From contig JAFLDE010000035.1 in NCBI GenBank assembly GCA_017302655.1, positions 1 through 37,534 of the forward strand: a DNA stretch of 37,534 bases. The letters run 5' to 3'. The DNA is from Burkholderiales bacterium (GTDB taxonomy: Bacteria > Pseudomonadota > Gammaproteobacteria > Burkholderiales > Burkholderiaceae_C). The position numbers and the translations under genes are program-made. Shown one piece after another: positions 1-6,213 of the stretch (its first letter is position 1; every line of letters starts with the position of its first letter). A model generated the notes under the pieces. It did not search any database and had not been told where the DNA came from. It saw only the letters and a program-made list of their open reading frames with translations.

Positions 1-2
1 AG

Positions 3-38
3 CCCGGCAGCGCGGCGCCGCAGACCGAGCGCTTCTAG
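3..38 (+). CDS. C-terminal tail of an upstream chromosomal gene (5' part outside window)
   Basis: The frame starting at base 3 is open to a TAG at 36-38 and encodes PGSAAPQTERF. All eleven sense codons end in G or C, as expected for a real gene in this high-GC genome. The gene would converge on ligA if the prophage were removed. Nothing can be said about its function from eleven residues. Confidence 0.4.
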   Translation, partial: PGSAAPQTERF

Positions 39-41
39 GCC

Positions 42-539
42 TCAGGGCAAGCCAATCGCGGATGGTTCTGGGCGGCCGGTGAGCAAGTTTGTTCGCTGGA
101 TCCCTTCGGTTTCGAACGGCTTTTCGCACCTGCTGTGTGCCGCCATTAAGCCGACAATGTGCAGCGCGTGATCACCTGCTTTTTGCTGGTTTTCGTCCGC
201 CTGGCTTCGACTTAGGCCGCTTGCGCCAGCGATCAAAACGGCCGCCGTGAAAGCCCCGAGTAGGGCACCGATTGCAGCCACGCCGCGCCGGAATGGGTTC
301 TTTCGTCGCGCGTGCTCGAGCTCCTGCAGCTCCCATAGCTCGCCGGCGTCTGCCTCTATGAGCTCGGCTAGTTTTTCGAGCTTTGTTGGCGGCATCTTCA
401 TCGCACCGCTCTTCACGTTGGCCAAGTGAGTGGCCTGCATGTCGAGGCGTGCGGCAAGTGCGCGCCAAGTGGCTGGATCGCATCGTTGCCTGCCAGCTTC
501 GAGCGCGTCGGTCAAGGTGCCTAGAGCTGTTGTGGTCAT
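42..539 (-). CDS. Membrane-anchored HTH phage regulator (prophage form with host-encoded tail)
   Basis: The 165-residue protein has an XRE-like helix-turn-helix region at about residues 22-62 (ATWRALAARLDM...LEKLAELIE). A basic stretch and one hydrophobic segment follow at about 86-109, so it is probably a membrane-tethered DNA-binding protein. The architecture resembles the small regulators of Xanthomonas/Ralstonia-type filamentous phages (DUF3693-like; recognised by eye, not by a search). It is read away from the replication genes, as expected for a repressor. The attachment core falls at codons for residues 126-130 (HIVG region). Residues beyond that are probably encoded by host DNA, while the circular phage would encode a different 31-residue tail (see 7828-7923). 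The start at 539 has no clear ribosome binding site. Confidence 0.7.
   Translation of the reverse strand: MTTTALGTLTDALEAGRQRCDPATWRALAARLDMQATHLANVKSGAMKMPPTKLEKLAELIEADAGELWELQELEHARRKNPFRRGVAAIGALLGAFTAAVLIAGASGLSRSQADENQQKAGDHALHIVGLMAAHSRCEKPFETEGIQRTNLLTGRPEPSAIGLP
150..163. repeat. attL core: left copy of a 14-bp direct repeat
   Basis: GCCGACAATGTGCA occurs here and again at 7924-7937 in the same orientation, one copy at each end of the prophage. This copy lies within the coding sequence of the leftward regulator gene. The part of that gene to the left of the core (42-149) is therefore probably host DNA, and the part to the right is phage DNA. A 14-bp match somewhere in 37 kb could arise by chance. 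The placement at both ends, and the reading frame restored when they are joined, argue against chance. Confidence 0.65.
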
Positions 540-556
540 TACGTGGATGTGCGTAA
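539..556. promoter_or_regulatory. Inverted repeat in the divergent regulator/replication gap (candidate operator)
   Basis: TTACG at 539-543 and CGTAA at 552-556 form a short inverted repeat in the 29-bp gap between the divergent regulator gene (start 539) and the next plus-strand gene (start 569). Such a gap is where a phage repressor operator and the early promoters would be expected. No convincing -35/-10 pair is visible, and a 5-bp arm is weak evidence, so this is a suggestion from position. Confidence 0.25.
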
Positions 557-568
557 CGTGCCGCCCTC

Positions 569-925
569 ATGCAGGCGCGCATCGACTCCCCTCTCGCCCA
601 TTCTGGCCCCGGACTGGCCCAAGAACTCAGCGGGGAAGCTCCCTTCTCGCATCGGGCCTGGCTTCACTGCGTCACGGCCTTTCGTCGGCTTCATCGCCCA
701 GGCGGTCGCGGCTTCCATCCCGTCGCCGGCCCGACGATCCGCGTTCAGGTGCGCGTCCGTGGTTGCACCCTCTGCGGCGTCGTCATCGAGCCGACGAACC
801 TCCCTGATGGTCGCGAGCTCTTCCGCGTTGACCTGGCCGACCTCGGCCGCTCGACCGTCCAGGCTCGCAACTGCCGCGCCTGCTCGCCTGCTTCCTGCTG
901 GTGCCGCCAGCCCTCGAAGTCATGA
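569..925 (+). CDS. Small phage protein with two CxxC pairs, upstream of rep
   Basis: A 118-residue reading frame with strongly G/C-biased third codon positions, typical of coding DNA here. Its C-terminal half has CTLC and CRAC pairs about 35 residues apart, followed by further cysteines (SCWC), which suggests a zinc-ribbon-like fold. Between them is a segment, VVIEPTNLPDGRELFRVDLA, that looks like an ordered domain. Its stop codon overlaps the ATG of the replication gene by 4 bp (ATGA), implying translational coupling. The family is not recognised. A role in replication control or DNA binding is a guess from position and the CxxC motifs. Confidence 0.6.
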   Translation: MQARIDSPLAHSGPGLAQELSGEAPFSHRAWLHCVTAFRRLHRPGGRGFHPVAGPTIRVQVRVRGCTLCGVVIEPTNLPDGRELFRVDLADLGRSTVQARNCRACSPASCWCRQPSKS

Positions 926-2127
926 GCCGGCGCCTGTCGGCAGTCCTGGCGCACGCCGAGCGTCAGCGAGGCGGGGGGCAGGACTGCCTTCCAACTGACG
1001 CAGGGTTTACCCCCGGAGGGGGGCGGGACGGGCTAGTGACACGTCCCGTTTGTGCCATTGGTGGCACTCCTGGCACCGATTCGCCCCATCCCGTTTGTCT
1101 CACTGGTGAGACTTTCGACGACTCCGCGCCCTTCTTCGTTGACTGGCTCACGGTCAGCCAGGAGCACACCCAAGGCGGGCTGCCCGTGGTCGATGCCGGC
1201 GCGGTTTGGTGCGTCGATGAGGATGGCGAAGTCGAGTGGAAAACCACCAAAGCCGTGAAGCATGAGGGAAGCTGGGAGACCTCGCTTGCCATCAAGTGCG
1301 ACGGCTTCCGCGTCTCTCTCGCCGGCAACGTTGGCCGCTTCGGTCGGCGTGACAACGTGTTTGGCTTCGGCCTGGTCGAGTGCCTACGTCGCGCCAATGA
1401 AGTGCTTGCCTTCTACGGTCTGCCACCGTTCACCGCTGGTCAACAGTGGCACCGGATCACGAAGGGCAGGGTGGTCAGCTCTTGGACCGGCGCCCGCATC
1501 AGTCGCATCGACCTTACGGCCAATTACGAGGCCGGCAGTCATGACAACGCCCTAGCTGTGCTCGGGTATCTGGCCACCCAGCACAAGGGCAAGCAGCGCG
1601 GCCGGACTGTCCCGCAGGGCACCACGGTCGATTGGGGCCGTGGCAGTCGGCGCCAGTACTGGAAAGCCTACGTGAAGGCCACCGAGTTACTGCACCACAC
1701 GCCGGATCGTGTGGAGCTCATCGATCACTGCCAGGCGGTCGGCCTGGTTCGATTTGAAGGCACGGTCAGGAGTAACGCCCTATCTGACCTCGGTGCCGCA
1801 TACCTGGGCGACTATCAAAGGGGGTGGGCGATGGCTCAACTCATCCGGCTTTTTAACGAGTCCAGCGAGATCCTCACGCGTGCTGAGCGCGCCACGGATG
1901 ACCTCGATGCATTGCCCCGGCCGCTGCGCGCGACTGCCCGCGATTACCTCGCCGGCATGGACGTTCGGCACGTCCTGAGCCGGCGCACGTTCTATCGCCA
2001 TCGCAAAGAGCTTCTTCCCTTCGGCATCGACTTGGCAGTCGCCAACGTGATGCCGTTCAAACCCCGCGTGCAGGTGGTCGAGCTGCGCCCCGCACAACAG
2101 CCGGATTGGTATCAGCTCGCAGCCTAG
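922..2127 (+). CDS. Phage replication initiation protein, gene II/X family
   Basis: This protein would nick the double-stranded replicative form and start rolling-circle synthesis. From about residue 72 (FVDWLTVSQEH) the sequence matches the layout of the II/X replication proteins of filamentous phages and related plasmids, with the conserved SRIDLTANYEAG segment and a C-terminal helical region (MDVRHVLSRRTFYRHRKELL). The start is uncertain. ATG 922 overlaps the upstream stop and gives 401 residues; GTG 901 and GTG 1036 are the other in-frame choices, and none lies beyond 1036 before the conserved domain. The first 70 or so residues are not family-like and their DNA is packed with hairpins (1010-1112), so this leader may serve the DNA or RNA more than the protein. 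Confidence 0.85.
   Translation: MSRRLSAVLAHAERQRGGGQDCLPTDAGFTPGGGRDGLVTRPVCAIGGTPGTDSPHPVCLTGETFDDSAPFFVDWLTVSQEHTQGGLPVVDAGAVWCVDEDGEVEWKTTKAVKHEGSWETSLAIKCDGFRVSLAGNVGRFGRRDNVFGFGLVECLRRANEVLAFYGLPPFTAGQQWHRITKGRVVSSWTGARISRIDLTANYEAGSHDNALAVLGYLATQHKGKQRGRTVPQGTTVDWGRGSRRQYWKAYVKATELLHHTPDRVELIDHCQAVGLVRFEGTVRSNALSDLGAAYLGDYQRGWAMAQLIRLFNESSEILTRAERATDDLDALPRPLRATARDYLAGMDVRHVLSRRTFYRHRKELLPFGIDLAVANVMPFKPRVQVVELRPAQQPDWYQLAA
1044..1112. promoter_or_regulatory. Twin stem-loops with matching flanks in the rep leader (candidate origin or RNA operator)
   Basis: Two units share the same flank TCCCGTTT and then form a 6-bp stem with a 4-base loop. Unit 1 (1044-1067) is GTGCCA, loop TTGG, TGGCAC. 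Unit 2 (1089-1112) is GTCTCA, loop CTGG, TGAGAC. The two stems differ at two positions, and both differences are compensated on the other arm, so base pairing is kept. A third potential stem (CCCCC, GGA, GGGGG) lies at 1010-1022. Since the phage has no long intergenic region, this is the best candidate for the replication origin or nick region. It could instead be an RNA site where the ssDNA-binding protein represses rep translation. Confidence 0.5.
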
Positions 2128-2140
2128 AAAGGGCATTCCC

Positions 2141-2476
2141 ATGCGTTCAGTTCTCCGCGTCGAAGTGGTTGGCTTCAAGCGTTTCAAAGGCACCGTCGAT
2201 GGCAAAAACATCGACTCCGGCAAGCTCTTTTGCCTGACCAATCTCAACGGCACGCGCAACAGCGCCGATAGCTGGGCCGAAGGTACGTGCACCGAAGAGA
2301 TCAGCCTGCCTGATGGTCAGTTCTGCAAGGTGCTGGAAGTCGACGGCCGCATCGCTCGTGGTGAGCGTGTCCAGGTCGAGCTCGACATGGAGCGCGTGAG
2401 CAACGGCAAGGCCGTCCGCGAGGTGGTGCAGGAAGCCCGCATCGTCAAGCCTGCCCCGGCAGTCAAAGCAGCGTGA
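2141..2476 (+). CDS. Probable single-stranded DNA-binding protein (gene V-like)
   Basis: This 111-residue beta-rich protein directly follows rep, where filamentous phages encode the protein that coats new viral single strands and switches replication from double- to single-strand production. Its layout fits a small OB-fold: VLRVEVVGFKRFKGTVDG, then FCLTNLNG, then KVLEVDGRIARGERVQVELDMERV. The tail is Ala/Pro-rich. An AGAAAGGG ribosome binding site lies about 8 bases before the ATG. Its TGA overlaps the GTG of the next gene. Identification rests on position, size and fold impression; no close match was recalled. Confidence 0.6.
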   Translation: MRSVLRVEVVGFKRFKGTVDGKNIDSGKLFCLTNLNGTRNSADSWAEGTCTEEISLPDGQFCKVLEVDGRIARGERVQVELDMERVSNGKAVREVVQEARIVKPAPAVKAA

Positions 2477-2709
2477 CCGAGCGGCAGACCTTCTGCCTCG
2501 ATGGCCGCTTGGCCGGCGCCCAGCTGCAGCTAGTCGGCACGCCTCTCGGCGATCGGATCGTCCTGAAGTCGCACGACGGCAAAGAGCTCGAAATGCCCCT
2601 ATTCGTGCTCGCTTGGGCGGCTGTGTCCTGCTGGTCGAGTCGCGAGGCGCTGCTCGCTGCTGCTCGTATTCATTCGGTTAACGGCAAGCCCGTCCAGGCC
2701 ATGAATTGA
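2473..2709 (+). CDS. Small phage protein of unknown function
   Basis: A 78-residue protein starting at GTG 2473, which overlaps the stop of the preceding gene (GTGA). It has no signal peptide and no clear membrane segment, although residues around FVLAWAAVSCWSS are hydrophobic. It lies between the ssDNA-binding protein and the major coat gene, a position where inoviruses often keep small uncharacterised genes. The family is not recognised. Confidence 0.55.
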   Translation: MTERQTFCLDGRLAGAQLQLVGTPLGDRIVLKSHDGKELEMPLFVLAWAAVSCWSSREALLAAARIHSVNGKPVQAMN

Positions 2710-2775
2710 GACCCGGCGCGCTCGGCCTGGTGCACCGGGCGTGCCTCTTTCAACCCGCACCGCAGGAGTTCTGTC

Positions 2776-2967
2776 ATGAACAAGCGTTTCCGCTATTCCC
2801 TGGCCACCGTGGCCACCCTTGGCGCTGGCTCAGCGATGGCTGCCGTCCCGGCCGATGTGACCACCGCTCTGGCCGACATGAAGGCGGATGGTTTGACGGT
2901 CGCCGTGGCCGTGCTGGTGGCGGTCATCGCGATCGCGGCCATCAAGTTCATCCGCAAGGGCCTGTAA
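2776..2967 (+). CDS. Major coat protein precursor (pVIII-like)
   Basis: The 63-residue precursor has a textbook filamentous-phage design. A signal peptide covers residues 1-22 (basic MNKRFR start, ending AMA). After predicted cleavage a 41-residue mature protein remains, with a short acidic/amphipathic N-terminus (AVPADVTTALADMKADG), a single membrane span (VAVAVLVAVIAIAAI) and a basic C-terminus (KFIRKGL) that would face the DNA inside the virion. An AGGAG ribosome binding site sits 8 bases before the ATG. A strong intrinsic terminator follows, consistent with high-level expression of this gene over the downstream minor coat genes. Confidence 0.9.
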   Translation: MNKRFRYSLATVATLGAGSAMAAVPADVTTALADMKADGLTVAVAVLVAVIAIAAIKFIRKGL

Positions 2968-2977
2968 GCCCTCCTTC

Positions 2978-3003
2978 CCCGTCCGGCCTAGCGGCCGGGC
3001 GGG
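2978..3003 (+). terminator. Intrinsic terminator after the major coat gene
   Basis: An 11-bp stem (CCCGTCCGGCC with GGCCGGGCGGG, one G-T pair) closes on a TAGC loop and is followed by a pyrimidine-rich tract beginning TTCTT. It starts 10 bases after the coat stop codon. A terminator here is typical of filamentous phages, which need far more coat protein than minor proteins. Confidence 0.8.
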
Positions 3004-3030
3004 TTCTTCGTCTCTCGTTGGGGGTGTCCC

Positions 3031-3858
3031 ATGGTGCCTATTCCGCATCGCCCGCTGACCCGCTACCACGGCGGCAAGTGGAAGCTCGCCCCATGGATCC
3101 TGCGCCATCTTCCGCCGCACCGCGTGTACGTGGAAGCGTTCGGCGGTGGTGGCAGCGTGCTCATTCGCAAGCCGCGCGCCTATGCCGAGATCTACAACGA
3201 CCTCGACGGCGAGATCGTCAACCTGTTCCGCGTTGCGCGTGACCAGGGCGAAGCACTGGCGCAGGCTTGCGAGCTGACCCCGTTCGCACGCGCCGAGTTC
3301 GAGATGGCCTACACGCCCGGCAGCGACCCCATCGAGCAAGCCCGCCGAACCCTAGTGCGTGCGTTTATGGGCTTCGGCAGCGCCGCGGCCAGCGGCCAAT
3401 CCACCGGCTTTCGCGCCAACAGCAACCGCAGCGGCACCACTCCGGCACGCGACTGGATGAACTACCCCGACAACCTGCGCGCGGTAGTGCAGCGCTTGCG
3501 GGGCGTTGTCATCGAGAACCGCGACGCCTTGGAAGTCATGCGCGCTCATGACGCCGACGAAGCCCTGCACTACGTGGACCCGCCCTATGTCCACAGTACG
3601 CGCCAGCTAAGCACCCGCGCACCGGCTTACCGGCACGAGATGAGCGATGAGCAGCACGAAGCGCTGGCCAGCGCCTTGGCCAAGCTGCGAGGCATGGTGG
3701 TTTTGAGCGGCTACCGCTGCGAGCTGTACGACCGGCTGTTTGCTGGCTGGCAGCGCATCGATCAAGCCGCGCATGCAGACGGCGCACGCTACCGCGTGGA
3801 GTCGCTTTGGCTGTCTCCAAATTGCCCTGCGCAGGGTCTTTTCGACTCGGGGGCGTGA
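3031..3858 (+). CDS. DNA N6-adenine methyltransferase (D12 class), phage cargo gene
   Basis: The 275-residue protein transfers a methyl group from S-adenosylmethionine to adenine in DNA. Motifs of the D12 (Dam-like) class are visible. The N-terminal RYHGGKWKL and the SAM-binding EAFGGGGSVL (about residues 37-46) come first, then YNDLDGEIVNLF, and the catalytic DPPY motif at about 183-186. Length is normal for the family. There is no restriction enzyme beside it, so it acts as an orphan. It lies between the coat-gene terminator and the minor coat genes, a spot where no conserved inovirus gene belongs, so it looks like an inserted accessory gene. Protection of the double-stranded phage form from host restriction is a plausible but untested role. 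Confidence 0.85.
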   Translation: MVPIPHRPLTRYHGGKWKLAPWILRHLPPHRVYVEAFGGGGSVLIRKPRAYAEIYNDLDGEIVNLFRVARDQGEALAQACELTPFARAEFEMAYTPGSDPIEQARRTLVRAFMGFGSAAASGQSTGFRANSNRSGTTPARDWMNYPDNLRAVVQRLRGVVIENRDALEVMRAHDADEALHYVDPPYVHSTRQLSTRAPAYRHEMSDEQHEALASALAKLRGMVVLSGYRCELYDRLFAGWQRIDQAAHADGARYRVESLWLSPNCPAQGLFDSGA

Positions 3859-3862
3859 GTCC

Positions 3863-4201
3863 ATGTCCGTTTACCAAGTCGGCTCCGCCTGCTACTCGAC
3901 CGCCAAAGCTGCCGCCTCGGCCTGGGCCAGCTCTGCCAATTTCACCCCGATCAGCATCGGTACCAACTGCAACGCAGTCATGCGGTATGAGGTCACCGGC
4001 ACTGATGCTGCGCCGGTCGTCAGTACCCAGTGGACCCGCGTTGCCGGCACCTGTTCTGTGCCCGCCAGCGTCAACATCACGGCGTCCTGGCAGCCTTGCA
4101 ATCTCTGGTCCGTGCAGGATGGTTTTCAAGCCGCTTGGATCGTCGCAGGCGCCTGGATCGTGGCGAAGGCGGTGGTCTACCTGCGGAGGGCCTTCAAGTG
4201 A
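3863..4201 (+). CDS. Four-cysteine phage membrane protein, copy 1 (probable minor virion protein)
   Basis: A 112-residue protein from ATG 3863, four bases after the methylase stop. It has cysteines at 10, 36, 64 and 79 in an otherwise Ser/Thr/Ala-rich ectodomain, then a hydrophobic segment (about 91-106) and a basic end (YLRRAFK). There is no signal peptide. The next gene encodes a protein with almost the same cysteine spacing and end, so the two look like tandem duplicates. Position before the adhesin gene suggests a minor coat or assembly role. Its TGA overlaps the next GTG. Confidence 0.65.
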   Translation: MSVYQVGSACYSTAKAAASAWASSANFTPISIGTNCNAVMRYEVTGTDAAPVVSTQWTRVAGTCSVPASVNITASWQPCNLWSVQDGFQAAWIVAGAWIVAKAVVYLRRAFK

Positions 4202-4554
4202 CGTTCTCTGCTGGTGGCCGCTGCTTTGACACGGCGAACCAAGCTTCTTCGCATTTCGTGGCGCAGCTGGAGCACGGCGAGCTCGCCAACCTTGGCCCGT
4301 GCATCGTGCGCCCCATGCCTCGTGCCAATGCCGACGGCTCCAACACCTGGGCAGCCTTCTCTGTCGGTGGTCCCCACGGCCCCACCTGTGGCGTCGTCTT
4401 GAATCGGTCCCTAGTGCTGAACGAAGGCGGCACCGTTGCGGAACCCTGCGGCGATCAGATCGGCGCGCAGCTGGGCCTCGAGCTCGCCTGGCTTATTGGC
4501 CTGTCGTTCCTGGCCATGCTCTGCCTGGTCGCTCTCAAGGATGCCCTGAAATGA
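4198..4554 (+). CDS. Four-cysteine phage membrane protein, copy 2 (probable minor virion protein)
   Basis: A 118-residue protein starting at GTG 4198. A GGAGGG ribosome binding site at 4185-4190 is ideally spaced, and the start overlaps the previous stop by 4 bp. Cysteines lie at 9, 35, 64 and 84, with the same C-aromatic-x-T-A start (CFDTA here, CYSTA in copy 1). A membrane span is at about 96-112 and a Lys-containing end (KDALK) follows. The match in cysteine spacing and overall plan to the preceding gene supports a shared origin. Function is inferred from position only. Its stop overlaps the ATG of the next short gene. Confidence 0.65.
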   Translation: MTFSAGGRCFDTANQASSHFVAQLEHGELANLGPCIVRPMPRANADGSNTWAAFSVGGPHGPTCGVVLNRSLVLNEGGTVAEPCGDQIGAQLGLELAWLIGLSFLAMLCLVALKDALK

Positions 4555-4622
4555 CCCCGGAAGCGGTTCTCGCTCTCGTTGCCGTTCTCGGCATGGTTTG
4601 GATCATCTTGGACGATCTATGA
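4551..4622 (+). CDS. 23-residue membrane peptide (possible pVII/pIX counterpart)
   Basis: ATG 4551 overlaps the previous stop (ATGA), and the TGA at 4620-4622 overlaps the ATG of the adhesin gene. The peptide is almost wholly a membrane span (EAVLALVAVLGMVWIILDDL). Very small hydrophobic proteins (pVII and pIX, about 32-33 residues) cap the leading end of Ff virions and are encoded next to the coat genes, so this is a candidate counterpart. The double 4-bp overlap argues that it is really translated. Confidence 0.5.
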   Translation: MTPEAVLALVAVLGMVWIILDDL

Positions 4623-5941
4623 GCCCATCGCGCGTTGTTCTTTTGTGTCTCGCGTTCGTTTGCTTTCGGGCTCACGGCCAGGCTAACCCCGTTCTGAGCT
4701 ATCCAGCGCCTCAGACGGCTCGTTTTGTCTCTCCTGGCATTACTCCGGTCTCTGATGGCTCTCAGACCATAACGCGCGGCACCGGGCCTGCTGCCAATGA
4801 TGCCAGGGTGACAAATAACCTGAAGGCGGCCATTTCCGGCAAGGAATTTCCCGTTACCGCCACTCGTGTCGCTACCGCAGCGTCTATTGCACGCGCGATG
4901 GCCGGCATTCTTAAGGGCGTGACTCTTGTCGGCGCGGTCGCTCTTGCAGCGGAAAATGCCCGGTGTCATTTCGGGTCCGATGGCTGGTCCTGTGATTGGG
5001 GCCAGCCGCAAGAGCCTTTGCCTTCGTGGTGCGATGCGTCGAACCGGTGTTACGAGACGGCCATAGCGGGGTTCTCTGCCCAATGGTCGGAATTTAAATT
5101 GAACATCGGGGATCATCTCGTTCGGAGCGGTCCATTGTGTGAGCCGGCCGATTATGGGCGGCAGAATTGCGTGCTGGTTTTTAGTTATTTGAATCCCAAC
5201 GGCACGCCGCAGCCGCAGCAGCAGGTTTTCGCGCAGCAGTTCAGGCCCGAAGTCACGACTCGATGCCCTGACGGTACTGAGCGTTTGCGGGGTGGCGAGT
5301 CTTGCACCACTCCGCAGGAAGAATGGGCGCCCGGATCGCAGGAAGCCGTGCGCGAGGCGCTTGTCCCGGAAGTACAAAAAGCCCCGGATTCGGTGCTCCG
5401 CGATGTTTTGCCTCACTTGGCGCCTGGTACTGCGGTTAAGACCGATCCGGCCACACTCACCGGTCCTGCTACTGTCACGCAGCCGGCGCAGACCACCACC
5501 ACAACCGCGCCTAACGGGCAGCCGCAGACGACAACCACGCAAGTAACAAACAATATTACCTACATGGGTGATTCTTTCTCCTGGTCGAATACTACCGTGA
5601 CCAATTATCCAGATGGCGGAACCGAGGTTAAGAACGACCCGCCACCTAAGGATGAACGTAGCGAGTGCGAAAAGAATCCTGAGTCGATGAACTGCCAGGC
5701 CCGCGACGTTCCCGACGGCCCCCCCGTTCAGGACAAGCAAATACCTATCTCCTTTTCTCCTGATGTTGGCTGGGGCGGTGAGGGTCAATGCCCGGCCCCG
5801 CAAACCGTGTCCGTTCTCGGCCAGGCGGTCACCATCGATAACACGGTGGTCTGCACGTTCCTCTCAGGCATCCGGCCTGTTGTCGTGGCCATGTTCGGCC
5901 TGGCCGGTGCCCTGATCTTCATCGGAGGGCTCAAGCCATGA
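4619..5941 (+). CDS. Adsorption/attachment protein, TspB-like (pIII counterpart)
   Basis: This 440-residue protein has a signal peptide (about residues 1-20) and a cysteine-containing N-terminal region. A Pro/Thr-rich linker follows (TTTTTAPNGQ and TTTTQVTNN, coded near 5490-5550). The C-terminal domain contains IPISFSPDVGWGGEGQCPAP and ends in a membrane anchor (VVVAMFGLAGALIFIGG). This last part resembles the TspB family found in Neisseria and other inoviruses, where it fills the place of pIII, the tip protein that binds the host pilus. The size and order (before pVI and Zot) fit. The middle of the gene (about 4800-5200) uses more A/T-ending codons than its neighbours, suggesting a separate history for the receptor-binding part. 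The stop overlaps the next ATG. Confidence 0.75.
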   Translation: MSPSRVVLLCLAFVCFRAHGQANPVLSYPAPQTARFVSPGITPVSDGSQTITRGTGPAANDARVTNNLKAAISGKEFPVTATRVATAASIARAMAGILKGVTLVGAVALAAENARCHFGSDGWSCDWGQPQEPLPSWCDASNRCYETAIAGFSAQWSEFKLNIGDHLVRSGPLCEPADYGRQNCVLVFSYLNPNGTPQPQQQVFAQQFRPEVTTRCPDGTERLRGGESCTTPQEEWAPGSQEAVREALVPEVQKAPDSVLRDVLPHLAPGTAVKTDPATLTGPATVTQPAQTTTTTAPNGQPQTTTTQVTNNITYMGDSFSWSNTTVTNYPDGGTEVKNDPPPKDERSECEKNPESMNCQARDVPDGPPVQDKQIPISFSPDVGWGGEGQCPAPQTVSVLGQAVTIDNTVVCTFLSGIRPVVVAMFGLAGALIFIGGLKP

Positions 5942-6213
5942 CTGGTGGGCTCGGTACGTGGCTGGTTGCTCTTGCCAGCCCAATTGCGCGCCAGGTGCTC
6001 TTGGCGCTTGGTATCGGTGTGGTGAGCTTCGCCGGCATCGATGCTGTCGTCGGCCAGCTGCTCGGCGCAGCTAAAACCGCGTGGTCGGGGCTGCCTGGCG
6101 CAGTCGCGGCCTATGTGGCGGTCAGTGGCGTCAATACCGGCCTGGCTCTCGTCGGCGGCGCGATCACTGCGCGCCTGGCGCTCATTCCGCTTAAGTCGCT
6201 GAGGCTCCTTTGA
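5938..6213 (+). CDS. DUF2523-type minor coat protein (pVI-like)
   Basis: A 91-residue, very hydrophobic protein with about three membrane segments (WLVALASPIARQVLLALGIGVV, AVAAYVAVSGVNTGLALVGGAI and a shorter end). It lies between the adhesin and Zot genes and overlaps both by 4 bp. DUF2523 proteins hold this place in many inoviruses and are taken as the pVI counterpart, which anchors the adhesin to the virion end. The assignment is from size, hydrophobic pattern and order. Confidence 0.75.
   Translation: MTGGLGTWLVALASPIARQVLLALGIGVVSFAGIDAVVGQLLGAAKTAWSGLPGAVAAYVAVSGVNTGLALVGGAITARLALIPLKSLRLL

Noticed and set aside
543-998. Alternative plus frame over the small CxxC gene
   Set aside because: Ser/Arg/Pro-rich shadow; the 569-925 frame has better third-position bias and the start/stop overlap with rep.
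2706-3242. 178-codon frame overlapping the coat gene
   Set aside because: It runs through the coat gene, its terminator and into the methylase in another frame; composition is Arg/Pro/Gly shadow-like.
4535-5803. 422-codon open frame on the minus strand
   Set aside because: Antisense to the TspB-like adhesin, which has a signal peptide, domain pattern and start/stop overlaps; the antisense product is Arg-rich without features.
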